11,609 nt of DNA from JBOHWJ01 sp050736615 (GCA_050736615.1 JBOHWL010000044.1:1-11609), one strand, 5' to 3'; shown: positions 1-6,674, numbered from the stretch's first letter. Translations and numbers: made by a program. Notes: generated by a model from the letters alone, not told the origin.

Positions 1-1973
1 GGCATGCTCCAGGCGTTGATGATGCCTGGAAACTGGAGCGCGCGGTCCATTTCATTGACCAATTTGTCCGGGGTCATGCCGGCTCGCCACTGTGGGCGGG
101 GTTTGAGCTTGATGAGAATCTCGCCCATGTAAAGTGACACCGAGTCGGTCGCGGTTTCCGCCCGGCCCATCTTGCCCAGCACGTGCGCGACTTCCGGGAA
201 CGTCATGATGATGCGATCGGCGCGCTGCAAAAGCATTTTTGACTGGGTAATCGAGATGCCCGGATAGGCCGTGGGCGCGTAGGCAAGATCGCCTTCGAAC
301 ACGGCGGGCAGGAACTCCAGGCCGATGCGCGAGTACGGAATGATCGTGCTGGCCAGTAATACGACGAAAATCCCAACCGCCAGGCGCCGATGCTCCATCG
401 CGCGCATCAGCACCGGGCGATAGGCTGCGCGAAGCAGACCGTCGAGCCTGTTTTCGCCCGCCTTCGCGGCCTTGGTTTTTCGATGCACCATCAATAATGA
501 CATGAGCGCCGGCGTCAGCGTGACCGAAAGCAAAGCCGCCGCCGCCATACACAGCGTCTTGGTCATCGCCAACGGACGGAACAGGCGTCCCGCCTGGGCC
601 GTTAGAGCAAATACCGGAATGAAGCTCAGCGTGATGATCAGCAGCGAAAAGAAAAGCGCGGGGCCGACCTCGGTCGCCGCATTGACGATGGCGCGTTCGG
701 GTGTCAGCCGTCCTTCGGCAAGGTAGCGATGACCGTTTTCGACCATCACCACCGCCGCGTCCACCATCGCGCCGATCGCAACCGCGATCCCGGCCAACGA
801 CATGATATCGGCACTGGCGCCGAGATAATACATTGCGATGGCCGCCAGCAGTATACCTACCGGAATAGTCAGGACCGCCACTGCGGCGGCGCCGAAGTTG
901 GCTAGGAAGACAAGCGTCACCGCGATCACGATGAGGCTTTCTTCGAGCAATTTATCGCGCAGCGTCTGGATCGATCGTTCAATCAGCCCCGAGCGATCGT
1001 AAATTGGCACGATCTCAAGGCCGGCCGGCAGCGTGGGCCGCAATTCCTTGAGCCGTTGTTTCACCCGGTTGATAACCGCCAGCGCGTTTTCTCCCGAGCG
1101 CATCTCAACGATGCCGACCACCGCCTCGCCCCGGCCGTCGAGGTCCGACACGCCGCGACGCAATTCGGGTCCGATATGCACATCGGCGACGTTGCTCAAA
1201 TAAATCGGCGTGCCGTTGGGTCCAACGCCCAGCGGAATCGTCCGGAGATCGTCGAGCGAACGGATGTAGCCCAGCGCGGTGATGCGATATTCCTCGCCGC
1301 CGCGTTCCAGCACCCGTCCGCCGACGCTGTTATTACTGCGTCTGATGGCTTCCTTGACCCTGGATAACGACAGCTTGTAAGCGATCAGTTTCCGCGGGTC
1401 CACTTCCACCTGGTATTGCTTGACGAAGCCGCCCAAGGAGGCCACTTCCGAAACGCCCGGCACGGTATTGAGGGCGAATCTGAGATGCCAGTCCTGATAG
1501 GCGCGCAATTGCTGCAGGTCGTATTTATTCCCCGGATCGGCCAGGACGTATTCGAAAACCCAGCCGACGCCAGTCGAGTCCGGTCCCAGCACTGGCGTCA
1601 CGCCCGCGGGTAATTGTTGGGCGGCATAGTTGAGGTATTCGAGCACTCGAGTGCGTGCCCAATAGAAATCGGTGCCGCTCTCGAAGACCACGTAAACCAG
1701 GGAGAAATTGAAGAAGGAAAAGCCCCGCACCACTTTGACCCTGGGTGCGCCCAGGAGCGCGTGCACGAGCGGATAAGTGAGCTGATCCTCGACCACCTGC
1801 GGCGGCTGACCGACATACGGTGTATAGATGATCACCTGCGTATCGCTCATGTCGGGAACAGCGTCGAGCGTGATATGACCGGCCGCCCAGATGCCCCAGC
1901 CACACAACAGCACGGTCGCCAATACCACCATGAAGCGGTTGCGTACCGCGCCTTCGATAACTCGTTCGAGCAT
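1..1973 (-). CDS. cusA: CusA-type heavy-metal RND efflux pump, inner-membrane subunit (C-terminus outside window)
   Basis: This is the proton-driven inner-membrane pump of a CusCBA tripartite system, expected to export Cu(I)/Ag(I) through CusB and CusC. The minus-strand frame is open from ATG 1973 to the window edge, giving about 657 of roughly 1,040 residues. TM1 lies near the N-terminus (VVLATVLLCGWGIWAA). The TM4 motif GAMVDAAVVMVEN puts Asp405 and Glu412 at the positions of the E. coli CusA proton-relay residues. It lacks the extra upstream Asp of CzcA (DFGxxxDGAVxxVEN), which points to the monovalent-metal HME class. Transmembrane methionines M391, M403, M410, M476 and M491 match the E. 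coli M391, M403, M410, M486 and M501 positions. In the porter domain M616 matches M623, but E. coli M573 is replaced by Ala566 (YAPTAYPG for YMPSTLPG). The start is 7 nt after the cusB stop, so translation is probably coupled. No frameshift was found at the several frame checkpoints I made. Residue numbers for E. coli are recalled, not aligned by software. Confidence 0.95.
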   Translation of the reverse strand, partial: MLERVIEGAVRNRFMVVLATVLLCGWGIWAAGHITLDAVPDMSDTQVIIYTPYVGQPPQVVEDQLTYPLVHALLGAPRVKVVRGFSFFNFSLVYVVFESGTDFYWARTRVLEYLNYAAQQLPAGVTPVLGPDSTGVGWVFEYVLADPGNKYDLQQLRAYQDWHLRFALNTVPGVSEVASLGGFVKQYQVEVDPRKLIAYKLSLSRVKEAIRRSNNSVGGRVLERGGEEYRITALGYIRSLDDLRTIPLGVGPNGTPIYLSNVADVHIGPELRRGVSDLDGRGEAVVGIVEMRSGENALAVINRVKQRLKELRPTLPAGLEIVPIYDRSGLIERSIQTLRDKLLEESLIVIAVTLVFLANFGAAAVAVLTIPVGILLAAIAMYYLGASADIMSLAGIAVAIGAMVDAAVVMVENGHRYLAEGRLTPERAIVNAATEVGPALFFSLLIITLSFIPVFALTAQAGRLFRPLAMTKTLCMAAAALLSVTLTPALMSLLMVHRKTKAAKAGENRLDGLLRAAYRPVLMRAMEHRRLAVGIFVVLLASTIIPYSRIGLEFLPAVFEGDLAYAPTAYPGISITQSKMLLQRADRIIMTFPEVAHVLGKMGRAETATDSVSLYMGEILIKLKPRPQWRAGMTPDKLVNEMDRALQFPGIINAWSM

Positions 1974-1980
1974 CGCGTGC

Positions 1981-3195
1981 CTACTTGTGCCTGAAGTTTT
2001 GAGCCGGCCCGAGGTCGCGCGTCGTGAGCGCGCCGGGTGCCATCGCGTTGAGCGCCTCGTTCAGATTGGATTCGGAATCAATCAGGAACTGCGCGGAAGT
2101 AACCACACGTTCGCCCGGCGTCACTCCGGCGAGCACCTGCACGTATCCCGCCGACTCCCGTCCCGCCTTGATCTCCCGCGGTTCGAAATGGCCGCCGCCG
2201 CGCGCTACGATGACGATTCTGCGCACGCCCGAGTTCAGCACCGCCTCGGCCGGGATCGCGAGCGTGGGCGGTGATGAAACCGCCGCCAGCGTCACGTTGA
2301 CGTACATGCCCGGGCGCAAATCGAAAGCGGGATTACGGAATTCCAGGCGCACTCGCACCGTGCGCGACTGCTCGTTGACTGTGGGGTAAATGTAGGCGAC
2401 GGCGCCCTCGTAGCTCTTGCCGGCCAACGCGTCGCTAGTAATTTCCGCACGCTCGCCCACATGGACGGCCGGCAACTCGCGTTCGTAGATGTCGGCGTAG
2501 ACCCATACGCGCGACAGATCGGCAATGGTGTAGAGGTCGTCACCGGCGCGCACGTGTGCGCCTTCGACGACCTTGCTGTCAACGACAACGCCGCTCTTGT
2601 CGCTTTGTAAAGGCACCGCTTCGGAAGGCCCGCCCGCGCGCTCGAGCCGGCGCAACTCCGACGGCGCGATACCCCATAGCCGCAGACGGTCGCGCGCCGC
2701 CGTCATCAAATCTTTGCCCGCCAGTTCCGCCGCGCCTTGCGCATCATTTTCGCCCGCCGCCAGGCGCCGCGAACGCAGATAATCCTCCTGCGTCAGCACC
2801 AACTCGGGGCTATAGATGTCGAGCAGGGTCTGCCCCCGGCGGACCTTTTCACCGGCGTAAGCGACGTAAAGGTGTTCAACCCAGCCATTGATGCGCGCGT
2901 TGATCTTGCTGATGCGCCGCTGGTCGTAGTCCACGTAACCGGTGGTATGGATCGCCTGTGCCACCACACGCGGCATCACCACCGCCGTCCGCACGCCGAG
3001 GTCCTGGACCATGGTGGAATCGATCGCAACGCCGCCGCCGTGGATGGACGCAGGGGCTCCTTGATGAGCGATAGGCGACGCCACCCGCGCCTGCGCGATC
3101 CGTCCGTCGCGCACGATATAGACCGTGGCGAGTATGCCAATCGCGAGCCCCGCCAAAAAAACGGGAATCAGTTTCGTGGATGTCATTGCTTCCAT
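1981..3195 (-). CDS. cusB: CusB-type periplasmic adaptor (membrane fusion protein)
   Basis: Periplasmic adaptor that links the RND pump to the outer-membrane channel. The protein has 404 residues. An N-terminal hydrophobic anchor (about residues 9-28, VFLAGLAIGILATVYIV) is followed by the barrel-sandwich/lipoyl half (INARINGWVEHLYVAYAGEKV). Next come a short alpha-hairpin (QEDYLRSRRLAAG), the second lipoyl half (SDKSGVVVDSKVVEGAHV), a beta-barrel (VWVYADIYERELPAVHVGE; RTVRVRLEFRNP.FDLRPGMYVNV) and a membrane-proximal domain (LAIPAEAVLNSG; GVTPGERVVTS). The Met-rich metal-binding N-terminus of E. coli CusB is absent, and so is the heavy-metal-binding (YHS-like) domain often found in these adaptors. 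The first ATG (3195) overlaps cusC by 13 nt. A second ATG at 3186 gives a classical ATGA overlap with the cusC stop. Neither has a strong Shine-Dalgarno sequence, so coupling from cusC is likely. Confidence 0.93.
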   Translation of the reverse strand: MEAMTSTKLIPVFLAGLAIGILATVYIVRDGRIAQARVASPIAHQGAPASIHGGGVAIDSTMVQDLGVRTAVVMPRVVAQAIHTTGYVDYDQRRISKINARINGWVEHLYVAYAGEKVRRGQTLLDIYSPELVLTQEDYLRSRRLAAGENDAQGAAELAGKDLMTAARDRLRLWGIAPSELRRLERAGGPSEAVPLQSDKSGVVVDSKVVEGAHVRAGDDLYTIADLSRVWVYADIYERELPAVHVGERAEITSDALAGKSYEGAVAYIYPTVNEQSRTVRVRLEFRNPAFDLRPGMYVNVTLAAVSSPPTLAIPAEAVLNSGVRRIVIVARGGGHFEPREIKAGRESAGYVQVLAGVTPGERVVTSAQFLIDSESNLNEALNAMAPGALTTRDLGPAQNFRHK

Positions 3196-4673
3196 CCGTT
3201 TTCAAACGCGCCGCTCAGCTCATCGATTTGCGCGAGGTCCTGATAGCGCTCAGCGCGGTTCAGCCAGTATTCGTTCTGGTAATCTTCGAGCTTTTGCTGC
3301 GAATCGAGCAGGGTCAGAAAATCGACGGCGCTTACCTGGTAGGCGCTGAGTGACGCAGCCACCTGGCTGCGTGCAAGCGGAATCACCCGTGTCTGAAATG
3401 CCCGCGCAACCTGCTCGTGCTGGCGGTAGCGCTCCAGCAAGTCGCGCAATGAACCGAGCGCGCGGCGGCGTGTCGCAACCAGCTCCGCACGGCTCTGCGC
3501 GAGCTTCGCTTGCGCCTCGATCAACTGTTGCCGCTGCTTCCACCAGTAGAAAACCGGCACGGACAGCAGGACTTCTCCCGTCAGCAGATCGGGTCGATTG
3601 AGGCTCGTGTAGGAGGACGCCGAGCGGAATTTGCTCGAAGCCGGATGATCTTCGCGCACGCCGTACTCCGTCTCGAGCGACAAAGCCGGCAGCACGGCGT
3701 AGCGGGCAAGTTTGACGTTGAGTTGGTCTCGCTCGACCTCGCGCACCGCCTCAAGAATGGCGGGATTGGTTGCTTCGATCATTTCGCTCAGTTCAAGTTC
3801 CGTATGCTTTAGATCCGCGGAAGGAGGTACGCCCAGCGGCTCGATCCGCACCTGGTCGCGGTTCAGCAGCACTGCCAGCGTGATCAAACGGCTGCGGCGG
3901 CGTCGCGACAATTCCGTCAGGGTGGCCTCGACGCGTGCCAGCGTAACGTCGGCATTGAGCACGTCCTGCTGTAAGCCCGGTCCGAGCCGGTACTTGGAGG
4001 TGGCAATGTCGGCCAACTCGCGCAAGGTTTGCTGATCTTCGAGGGCCAATTGAATGTTTTTGTCCGTGAGGAAAATATCGGTAAAAGCCAGACGAACCGC
4101 GGTAATCAGGTGCAACTCGGCCAGATGGAGCTGTTCTTGAATGGCCTGCGCGTCTTTGCCGGCGATGGATTCCTTCAGTCCGAGCGTGCCCGGAAAAGGA
4201 TATGTCGCCCGAAAGACCGCCTGCTTCTCGGTCGCGTTCTCGCGCACCATCGAAAAGGTTGTTGGCAGGTCCTTCATGCGGAAACCAATCTCCGGATCCT
4301 TCGGCATCCCGGCCTGCGGTACGCGCGCCTGCGCCGCGACGACGCCCGCCCGCGCGGCGGCCAGGTCCGGATTCTTCGCGATTGCTTCGCTGATCAAACC
4401 GTCGAGCTCACGCGACACCACCGCCTCGTCGGTCTGGAACCTGAACGACTGTAGCGGCACTCGTGTACCGGATAGGCCTTGCGCGGACGTCCGCGTGTGA
4501 AGCGGTAAGCGCGGCGACCCTTGCATGCGGGGCGCCGGTAATGATGGCTGCTCAACCGGGCCGGCCGCGGCCGCGGCGCGCGGTCTCCAGGCAAGTGCGA
4601 AACCCGCAATAAGCAAGATTAGCGAGGCACGCCTCGTGACCGAGACTCCCCAAACTAGCCGACGCAATGACAT
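3183..4673 (-). CDS. cusC: CusC/CzcC-type outer-membrane efflux channel (TolC family)
   Basis: Outer-membrane channel of the pump. The protein has 496 residues. A signal peptide (about residues 1-37, LILLIAGFALAW then an Ala-rich AAAAAG cleavage region) precedes two tandem outer-membrane-efflux repeats rich in long helices. The first holds ELDGLISEAIAKNPDLAAARA, FRATYPFPGTLGLKE and TSKYRLGPGLQQDVLNADV. The second holds EATNPAILEAVREVERDQLN, EVLLSVPVFYWWKQRQQLIE and AYQVSAVDFLTLLDSQQ. These are typical positions of TolC-family pore helices and strands. Unlike E. coli CusC there is no lipobox Cys, and no Cys appears anywhere in the protein, so it is not a lipoprotein. The start is supported by GGAAGGG six bases upstream of ATG 4673. 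It is the first gene of cusCBA and overlaps cusB. CzcC is an alternative name by family, but the partner pump is of the CusA class. Confidence 0.92.
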   Translation of the reverse strand: MSLRRLVWGVSVTRRASLILLIAGFALAWRPRAAAAAGPVEQPSLPAPRMQGSPRLPLHTRTSAQGLSGTRVPLQSFRFQTDEAVVSRELDGLISEAIAKNPDLAAARAGVVAAQARVPQAGMPKDPEIGFRMKDLPTTFSMVRENATEKQAVFRATYPFPGTLGLKESIAGKDAQAIQEQLHLAELHLITAVRLAFTDIFLTDKNIQLALEDQQTLRELADIATSKYRLGPGLQQDVLNADVTLARVEATLTELSRRRRSRLITLAVLLNRDQVRIEPLGVPPSADLKHTELELSEMIEATNPAILEAVREVERDQLNVKLARYAVLPALSLETEYGVREDHPASSKFRSASSYTSLNRPDLLTGEVLLSVPVFYWWKQRQQLIEAQAKLAQSRAELVATRRRALGSLRDLLERYRQHEQVARAFQTRVIPLARSQVAASLSAYQVSAVDFLTLLDSQQKLEDYQNEYWLNRAERYQDLAQIDELSGAFENGWKQ

Positions 4674-4791
4674 AAGCTACCCTTCCACTTCACGCGAACA
4701 TCGAACGGCCGAATAGGAACGTTTACCGGCAGACGCTCCGCGTACGTGGCGACGAGCCGCGCGGAACGTGCTTAGGGGTCGAACCGAATGT

Positions 4792-5103
4792 TCAAAAAAG
4801 AAAGGGAAGGGGCGGGGCGCGCGTGTTCACCGCGCGCGTGGCCAAGCGGGAGGGTCGTGCATGATAGCCGCTGTCGGCTAGCGTTCGCGGCGTGATTTCG
4901 CGATGTGCGATGCCGTGCGTGGCCGCCGCTGGCGATCCCATCTCGTGACGCTGCCCGCGATGGCCCCCTGATGCGCGCAGCGAAATTTCCGCCCGCGGCG
5001 AAGTGCGCAGACGATGGACTCGTGGCGCTAGCGCCATGGCCAGTGCGATTAGCAGGGCGGAGCACAGGACCGCGTGTGAAAGCTTATGAATCAAGGGTTT
5101 CAA
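4792..5103 (-). CDS. Candidate small secreted His-rich protein upstream of cusC
   Basis: I do not recognise a family. The minus-strand frame contains a hydrophobic stretch (AVLCSALLIALAMALAP) preceded by a basic/His segment (LIHKLSH), which looks like a signal peptide. A tail with scattered His and one Met follows (GGHRGQRHEMGSP, THGIAHRE, YHARP), which could bind metal. Its place just before a CBA metal pump recalls CzcI, a small periplasmic protein at the head of czc operons, but I see no sequence match. The start is uncertain: no ATG lies near the hydrophobic segment, and TTG 5103 or TTG 5094 are the nearest options, neither with a good Shine-Dalgarno sequence. The C-terminal part overlaps a GC hairpin. 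It may not be a gene. Confidence 0.25.
   Translation of the reverse strand: MKPLIHKLSHAVLCSALLIALAMALAPRVHRLRTSPRAEISLRASGGHRGQRHEMGSPAAATHGIAHREITPRTLADSGYHARPSRLATRAVNTRAPPLPFLF
4817..4837 (-). terminator. GC-rich hairpin with downstream T-rich tract
   Basis: GCGCGCG and CGCGCGC form perfect 7-bp arms around a 7-base loop. Read on the minus strand, the hairpin is followed after a C-rich gap by a pyrimidine run ending in six T (4799-4794). The gap of roughly 16 bases between stem and T-run is long for an intrinsic terminator, so this is only a weak candidate. Confidence 0.25.
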
Positions 5104-5189
5104 GTGAAGTATCGCAGATTCTACACGGGCGCGCGTCCGAGGCAACTGCCGCCCGGAGGCTATCCGTGAGGGTATGGCACTGAGACGAT

Positions 5190-5213
5190 GGGGTGGCGGC
5201 ACGGTTCCACCCC
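5190..5213. terminator. Stem-loop downstream of crcB
   Basis: GGGGTGG (5190-5196) and CCACCCC (5207-5213) are perfect 7-bp inverted arms around a 10-base loop, about 90 bp past the crcB stop. It could end or stabilise the crcB transcript. There is no T-run on either side, so factor-independent termination is not well supported. Confidence 0.3.
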
Positions 5214-5303
5214 TGGCTTGGAATAGGAGAATGGCTGCTCGCAGCCCATGCCTGGCGTTATCGAAGACGGCTGGGCCCGCTTCCAATCAAATGGGCGGGA
5301 ACA

Positions 5304-5675
5304 TCAAACCCAACTGCCCAGCGCTATCCCGGCAATCGCGGCGACGCCGCCCGCGACCACGCTTCCAATGAGATAAGCGGCACCCAACAGCATTTCGCCG
5401 TCTTGCAGCAGGCGCATCGATTCGTATTCGAACGTTGAAAAAGTCGTATAGGCGCCCACAAAGCCCACCGCGAACAGTAGGCGGGCGTTGGGATGCACCC
5501 AGAGGCGATCTTGTACAAAGGCGAGAAAAAATCCGAGAATGAAGCTCCCGCTGATATTGATGACGAAGGTGCCATAGGGAAACGCCACGCCAAACCAGCG
5601 GGAGACCCAGCCTCCCAGCAAATAACGCGCGTTGGCACCCAGAAATCCGCCCAACCCAACCCAGATCACTGCCAC
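5304..5675 (-). CDS. crcB: Fluc/CrcB fluoride ion channel
   Basis: Small inner-membrane protein that forms a dual-topology dimer and lets fluoride leave the cell. At 123 residues it has the usual family length, with four hydrophobic helices. Family motifs are clear: GGFLGANARYLLGGW (residues 9-23), FPYGTFVINISGSFILG (32-48, with the pore Asn40), and GFVGAYTTFSTFE (71-83, with the Phe-box residues Phe79 and Phe82 that line the fluoride path). The start is GTG 5675, preceded by GGAGGT nine bases upstream. That ribosome binding site lies just after the stop of the small upstream ORF (5694-5828). A fluoride riboswitch about 315 bp upstream on the same strand strongly supports the function and predicts fluoride-induced expression. 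Confidence 0.97.
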   Translation of the reverse strand: MAVIWVGLGGFLGANARYLLGGWVSRWFGVAFPYGTFVINISGSFILGFFLAFVQDRLWVHPNARLLFAVGFVGAYTTFSTFEYESMRLLQDGEMLLGAAYLIGSVVAGGVAAIAGIALGSWV

Positions 5676-5693
5676 GATGTGAAGACCTCCACG

Positions 5694-5828
5694 TCAGGCG
5701 AACAGCGCCCTCATCACTTCGGTTCGTCTCACAAACCTCACGACTTCGCCGTCAGGGCTGACCACCGGTAAGGGGTGCTTAGCGGCCGTGCGGACGGAAA
5801 CTATGAGCAGTTTGCGCCCGCTGAACAT
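5694..5828 (-). CDS. Small ORF with a CBS-domain-like tail, between fluoride riboswitch and crcB
   Basis: A 44-residue reading frame starts at ATG 5828, with GGGAGG about nine bases upstream, and ends 18 bp before the crcB start. The second half (HPLPVVSPDGEVVRFVRR then TEVMRALFA) closely resembles the last strand-turn-helix of a CBS domain (PLPVVDxDGxxxGxxxRxxxLRAL). The first third (MFSGRKLLIVSVRT) does not match anything I know. Upstream in the same frame there is a TAG at about 5865, so a full CBS protein cannot be encoded here. It is therefore either a genuine microprotein cotranscribed with crcB or the decayed 3' end of a CBS-domain gene. Function is unknown. Confidence 0.4.
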   Translation of the reverse strand: MFSGRKLLIVSVRTAAKHPLPVVSPDGEVVRFVRRTEVMRALFA

Positions 5829-5987
5829 CAGCAGCGCCCTCCCAGCCAGCGGTTTAGCGGCCTAACGCCGCGGAGTACGGATTCCGCAAGCCTGCCTGAT
5901 TTTTTGGAATAAAGCCGGCCGAGACGGACCTGTCCGTGTGTGGGCAGTGTCCCTCAGAAGACGGGGAAGCCCTACCCGTGTATTGCA

Positions 5988-6041
5988 CCAGTAGGGGTCA
6001 TTAGCTCCAGCGGAGCGGTTACGGCGAACCCCATCGCCATC
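5988..6041 (-). promoter_or_regulatory. Fluoride riboswitch (crcB motif)
   Basis: Read on the minus strand, GGCGATGGGGTTCGCC (6038-6023) is followed by GTAACC, a GCTCC-GCT-GGAGC hairpin (6016-6004), then TAATGACCCCTAC (6003-5991). This is the conserved architecture of the fluoride-sensing crcB RNA. There is an outer GGCG/CGCC helix, an AUGG loop whose GGGG (6032-6029) can pair with CCCC (5997-5994) to form the pseudoknot, an internal helix, and the invariant AUG...CCUAC segment. It points to crcB on the same strand. No obvious terminator with a U-run follows, so the expression platform is unclear. The plus-strand open frame across this site is not a gene. Confidence 0.93.
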
Positions 6042-6052
6042 TCAACCGGACA

Positions 6053-6081
6053 TCAATGGCTTGCCAACGCCTGCCAGTCAA
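6053..6081 (-). promoter_or_regulatory. Probable promoter for the fluoride riboswitch-crcB transcript
   Basis: On the minus strand TTGACT (6081-6076) lies 17 bases from CATTGA (6058-6053), a weak -10. The predicted transcription start, near 6046, falls just before the riboswitch, as expected. The -35 is good and the -10 is poor. The support is mainly the fit to the riboswitch position. Confidence 0.45.
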
Positions 6082-6181
6082 GAGGAGATGCGGCGATTGC
6101 CGCGCGCGGAGTCGAGCGGCGAGCGTCGCCCGGTAATCCCTGTTCGTGCACGATTGCCACCGCATTCGCGCTTATGACCTT

Positions 6182-6211
6182 TTGACAAGAACCCGGGTAC
6201 GTGCATATACA
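6182..6211 (+). promoter_or_regulatory. Near-consensus sigma-70 promoter of the marR-family gene
   Basis: TTGACA (6182-6187) and TATACA (6206-6211) are separated by 18 bases. The expected transcription start, near 6218, lies at or just after the start codons ATG 6211 and ATG 6217, implying a leaderless mRNA. No Shine-Dalgarno sequence precedes either ATG, which fits. Confidence 0.6.
6202..6211. promoter_or_regulatory. Candidate MarR operator overlapping the -10 box
   Basis: TGCATATACA is an imperfect palindrome (TGYATATRCA). Its exact reverse complement TGTATATGCA occurs again at 6664-6673, just after the gene. Placed over the -10 box of the regulator's own promoter, it is a natural site for autorepression by a MarR dimer. 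This is inference from position and symmetry. Confidence 0.4.
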
Positions 6212-6645
6212 TGGAGATGGTGGACGAAAGGACCAGGCAAATAGGACGCGAATGTGTCGCCTCCCGCACTCGCATGCTGAACCGCATCATCACGGCGGTC
6301 TATGACAATGCGCTGTCCGGGATTGGATTGAAGGCCAGCCAGTTCAACGTACTGGTGGCGGTTGCGAACCAGGGCGGCAGCAAGCCCGCGGAACTCGCGA
6401 AAATCCTGCACATGGATCAATCGACACTGAGCCGCAACGTTGATCGGATGTGCGCCCGCGGCTGGCTGCGGCTCGAGTCGGCGGGCGATGGCCGCAGCCA
6501 TTTGATCACGGTCACGGGCGTGGGAGCGGCGCTAATTCGAAAAGGATACGCGGGCTGGGATAGGGCGCAGGCGGAAGTCGGCCGCCGACTGGGGCCGGAC
6601 GGCATCGCCGCGTTGAGGCTGGTCGCCAGAAAGCTTCGCAGTTAA
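6211..6645 (+). CDS. MarR-family winged-helix transcriptional regulator
   Basis: Dimeric DNA-binding regulator of 144 residues, the usual MarR length. The N-terminal dimerisation helix (ECVASRTRMLNRIITAVYDN) is followed by the winged helix-turn-helix at about residues 57-105. That domain shows SKPAELAKILHMDQSTLSRN, the recognition helix region, VDRMCARGWLRLES, and a wing with DGRSH. A C-terminal helix closes the dimer. Cys15 in the first helix sits roughly where OhrR-type peroxide sensors carry their redox Cys, but Cys at this place is also common in unrelated MarR proteins, so no ligand is assigned. The start is at ATG 6211 or 6217; both lie inside or directly after the -10 box, with no ribosome binding site. 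It diverges from the fluoride unit. The downstream SDR operon on the same strand is a plausible target. Confidence 0.9.
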   Translation: MEMVDERTRQIGRECVASRTRMLNRIITAVYDNALSGIGLKASQFNVLVAVANQGGSKPAELAKILHMDQSTLSRNVDRMCARGWLRLESAGDGRSHLITVTGVGAALIRKGYAGWDRAQAEVGRRLGPDGIAALRLVARKLRS

Positions 6646-6662
6646 TTTTTTTGGCAAGCTAT

Positions 6663-6674
6663 TTGTATATGCAA
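6663..6674. promoter_or_regulatory. Second candidate MarR operator downstream of the regulator gene
   Basis: TTGTATATGCAA is a near-palindrome (TTGYATATRCAA). Its central ten bases are the exact reverse complement of the sequence over the marR -10 box. It begins 18 bp after the regulator stop codon. It may help control transcription into the SDR operon, or pair with the upstream site by looping. Confidence 0.35.

Larger units (their letters stand above)
4674..5303. other. Intergenic region between cusC and crcB
   Basis: This 630-bp stretch lies between two minus-strand transcription units. It should contain the cusC promoter, but I see no convincing -35/-10 pair. It holds one weak minus-strand ORF candidate (4792-5103) and two GC-rich inverted repeats (4817-4837 and 5190-5213). 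Other open frames here look like GC-driven chance: they are Arg/Ala/Pro/Ser-rich, with no domain pattern and no ribosome binding site. Confidence 0.6.

Noticed and set aside
1056..4609. Several plus-strand and alternative-frame ORFs across the cus operon
   Set aside because: They lie entirely opposite or out of frame with three clearly recognisable genes and show Arg/Ser/Pro-rich shadow translations.
4772..5065. Minus-strand 97-codon ATG frame in the cusC-crcB spacer
   Set aside because: The translation is a low-complexity Arg/Ala/Ser/His mix with no signal peptide or Shine-Dalgarno; the overlapping frame with a hydrophobic segment is the better, though weak, candidate.
5940..6185. Plus-strand 81-codon frame
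   Set aside because: It runs antisense through the fluoride riboswitch, lacks a ribosome binding site and has no domain pattern.
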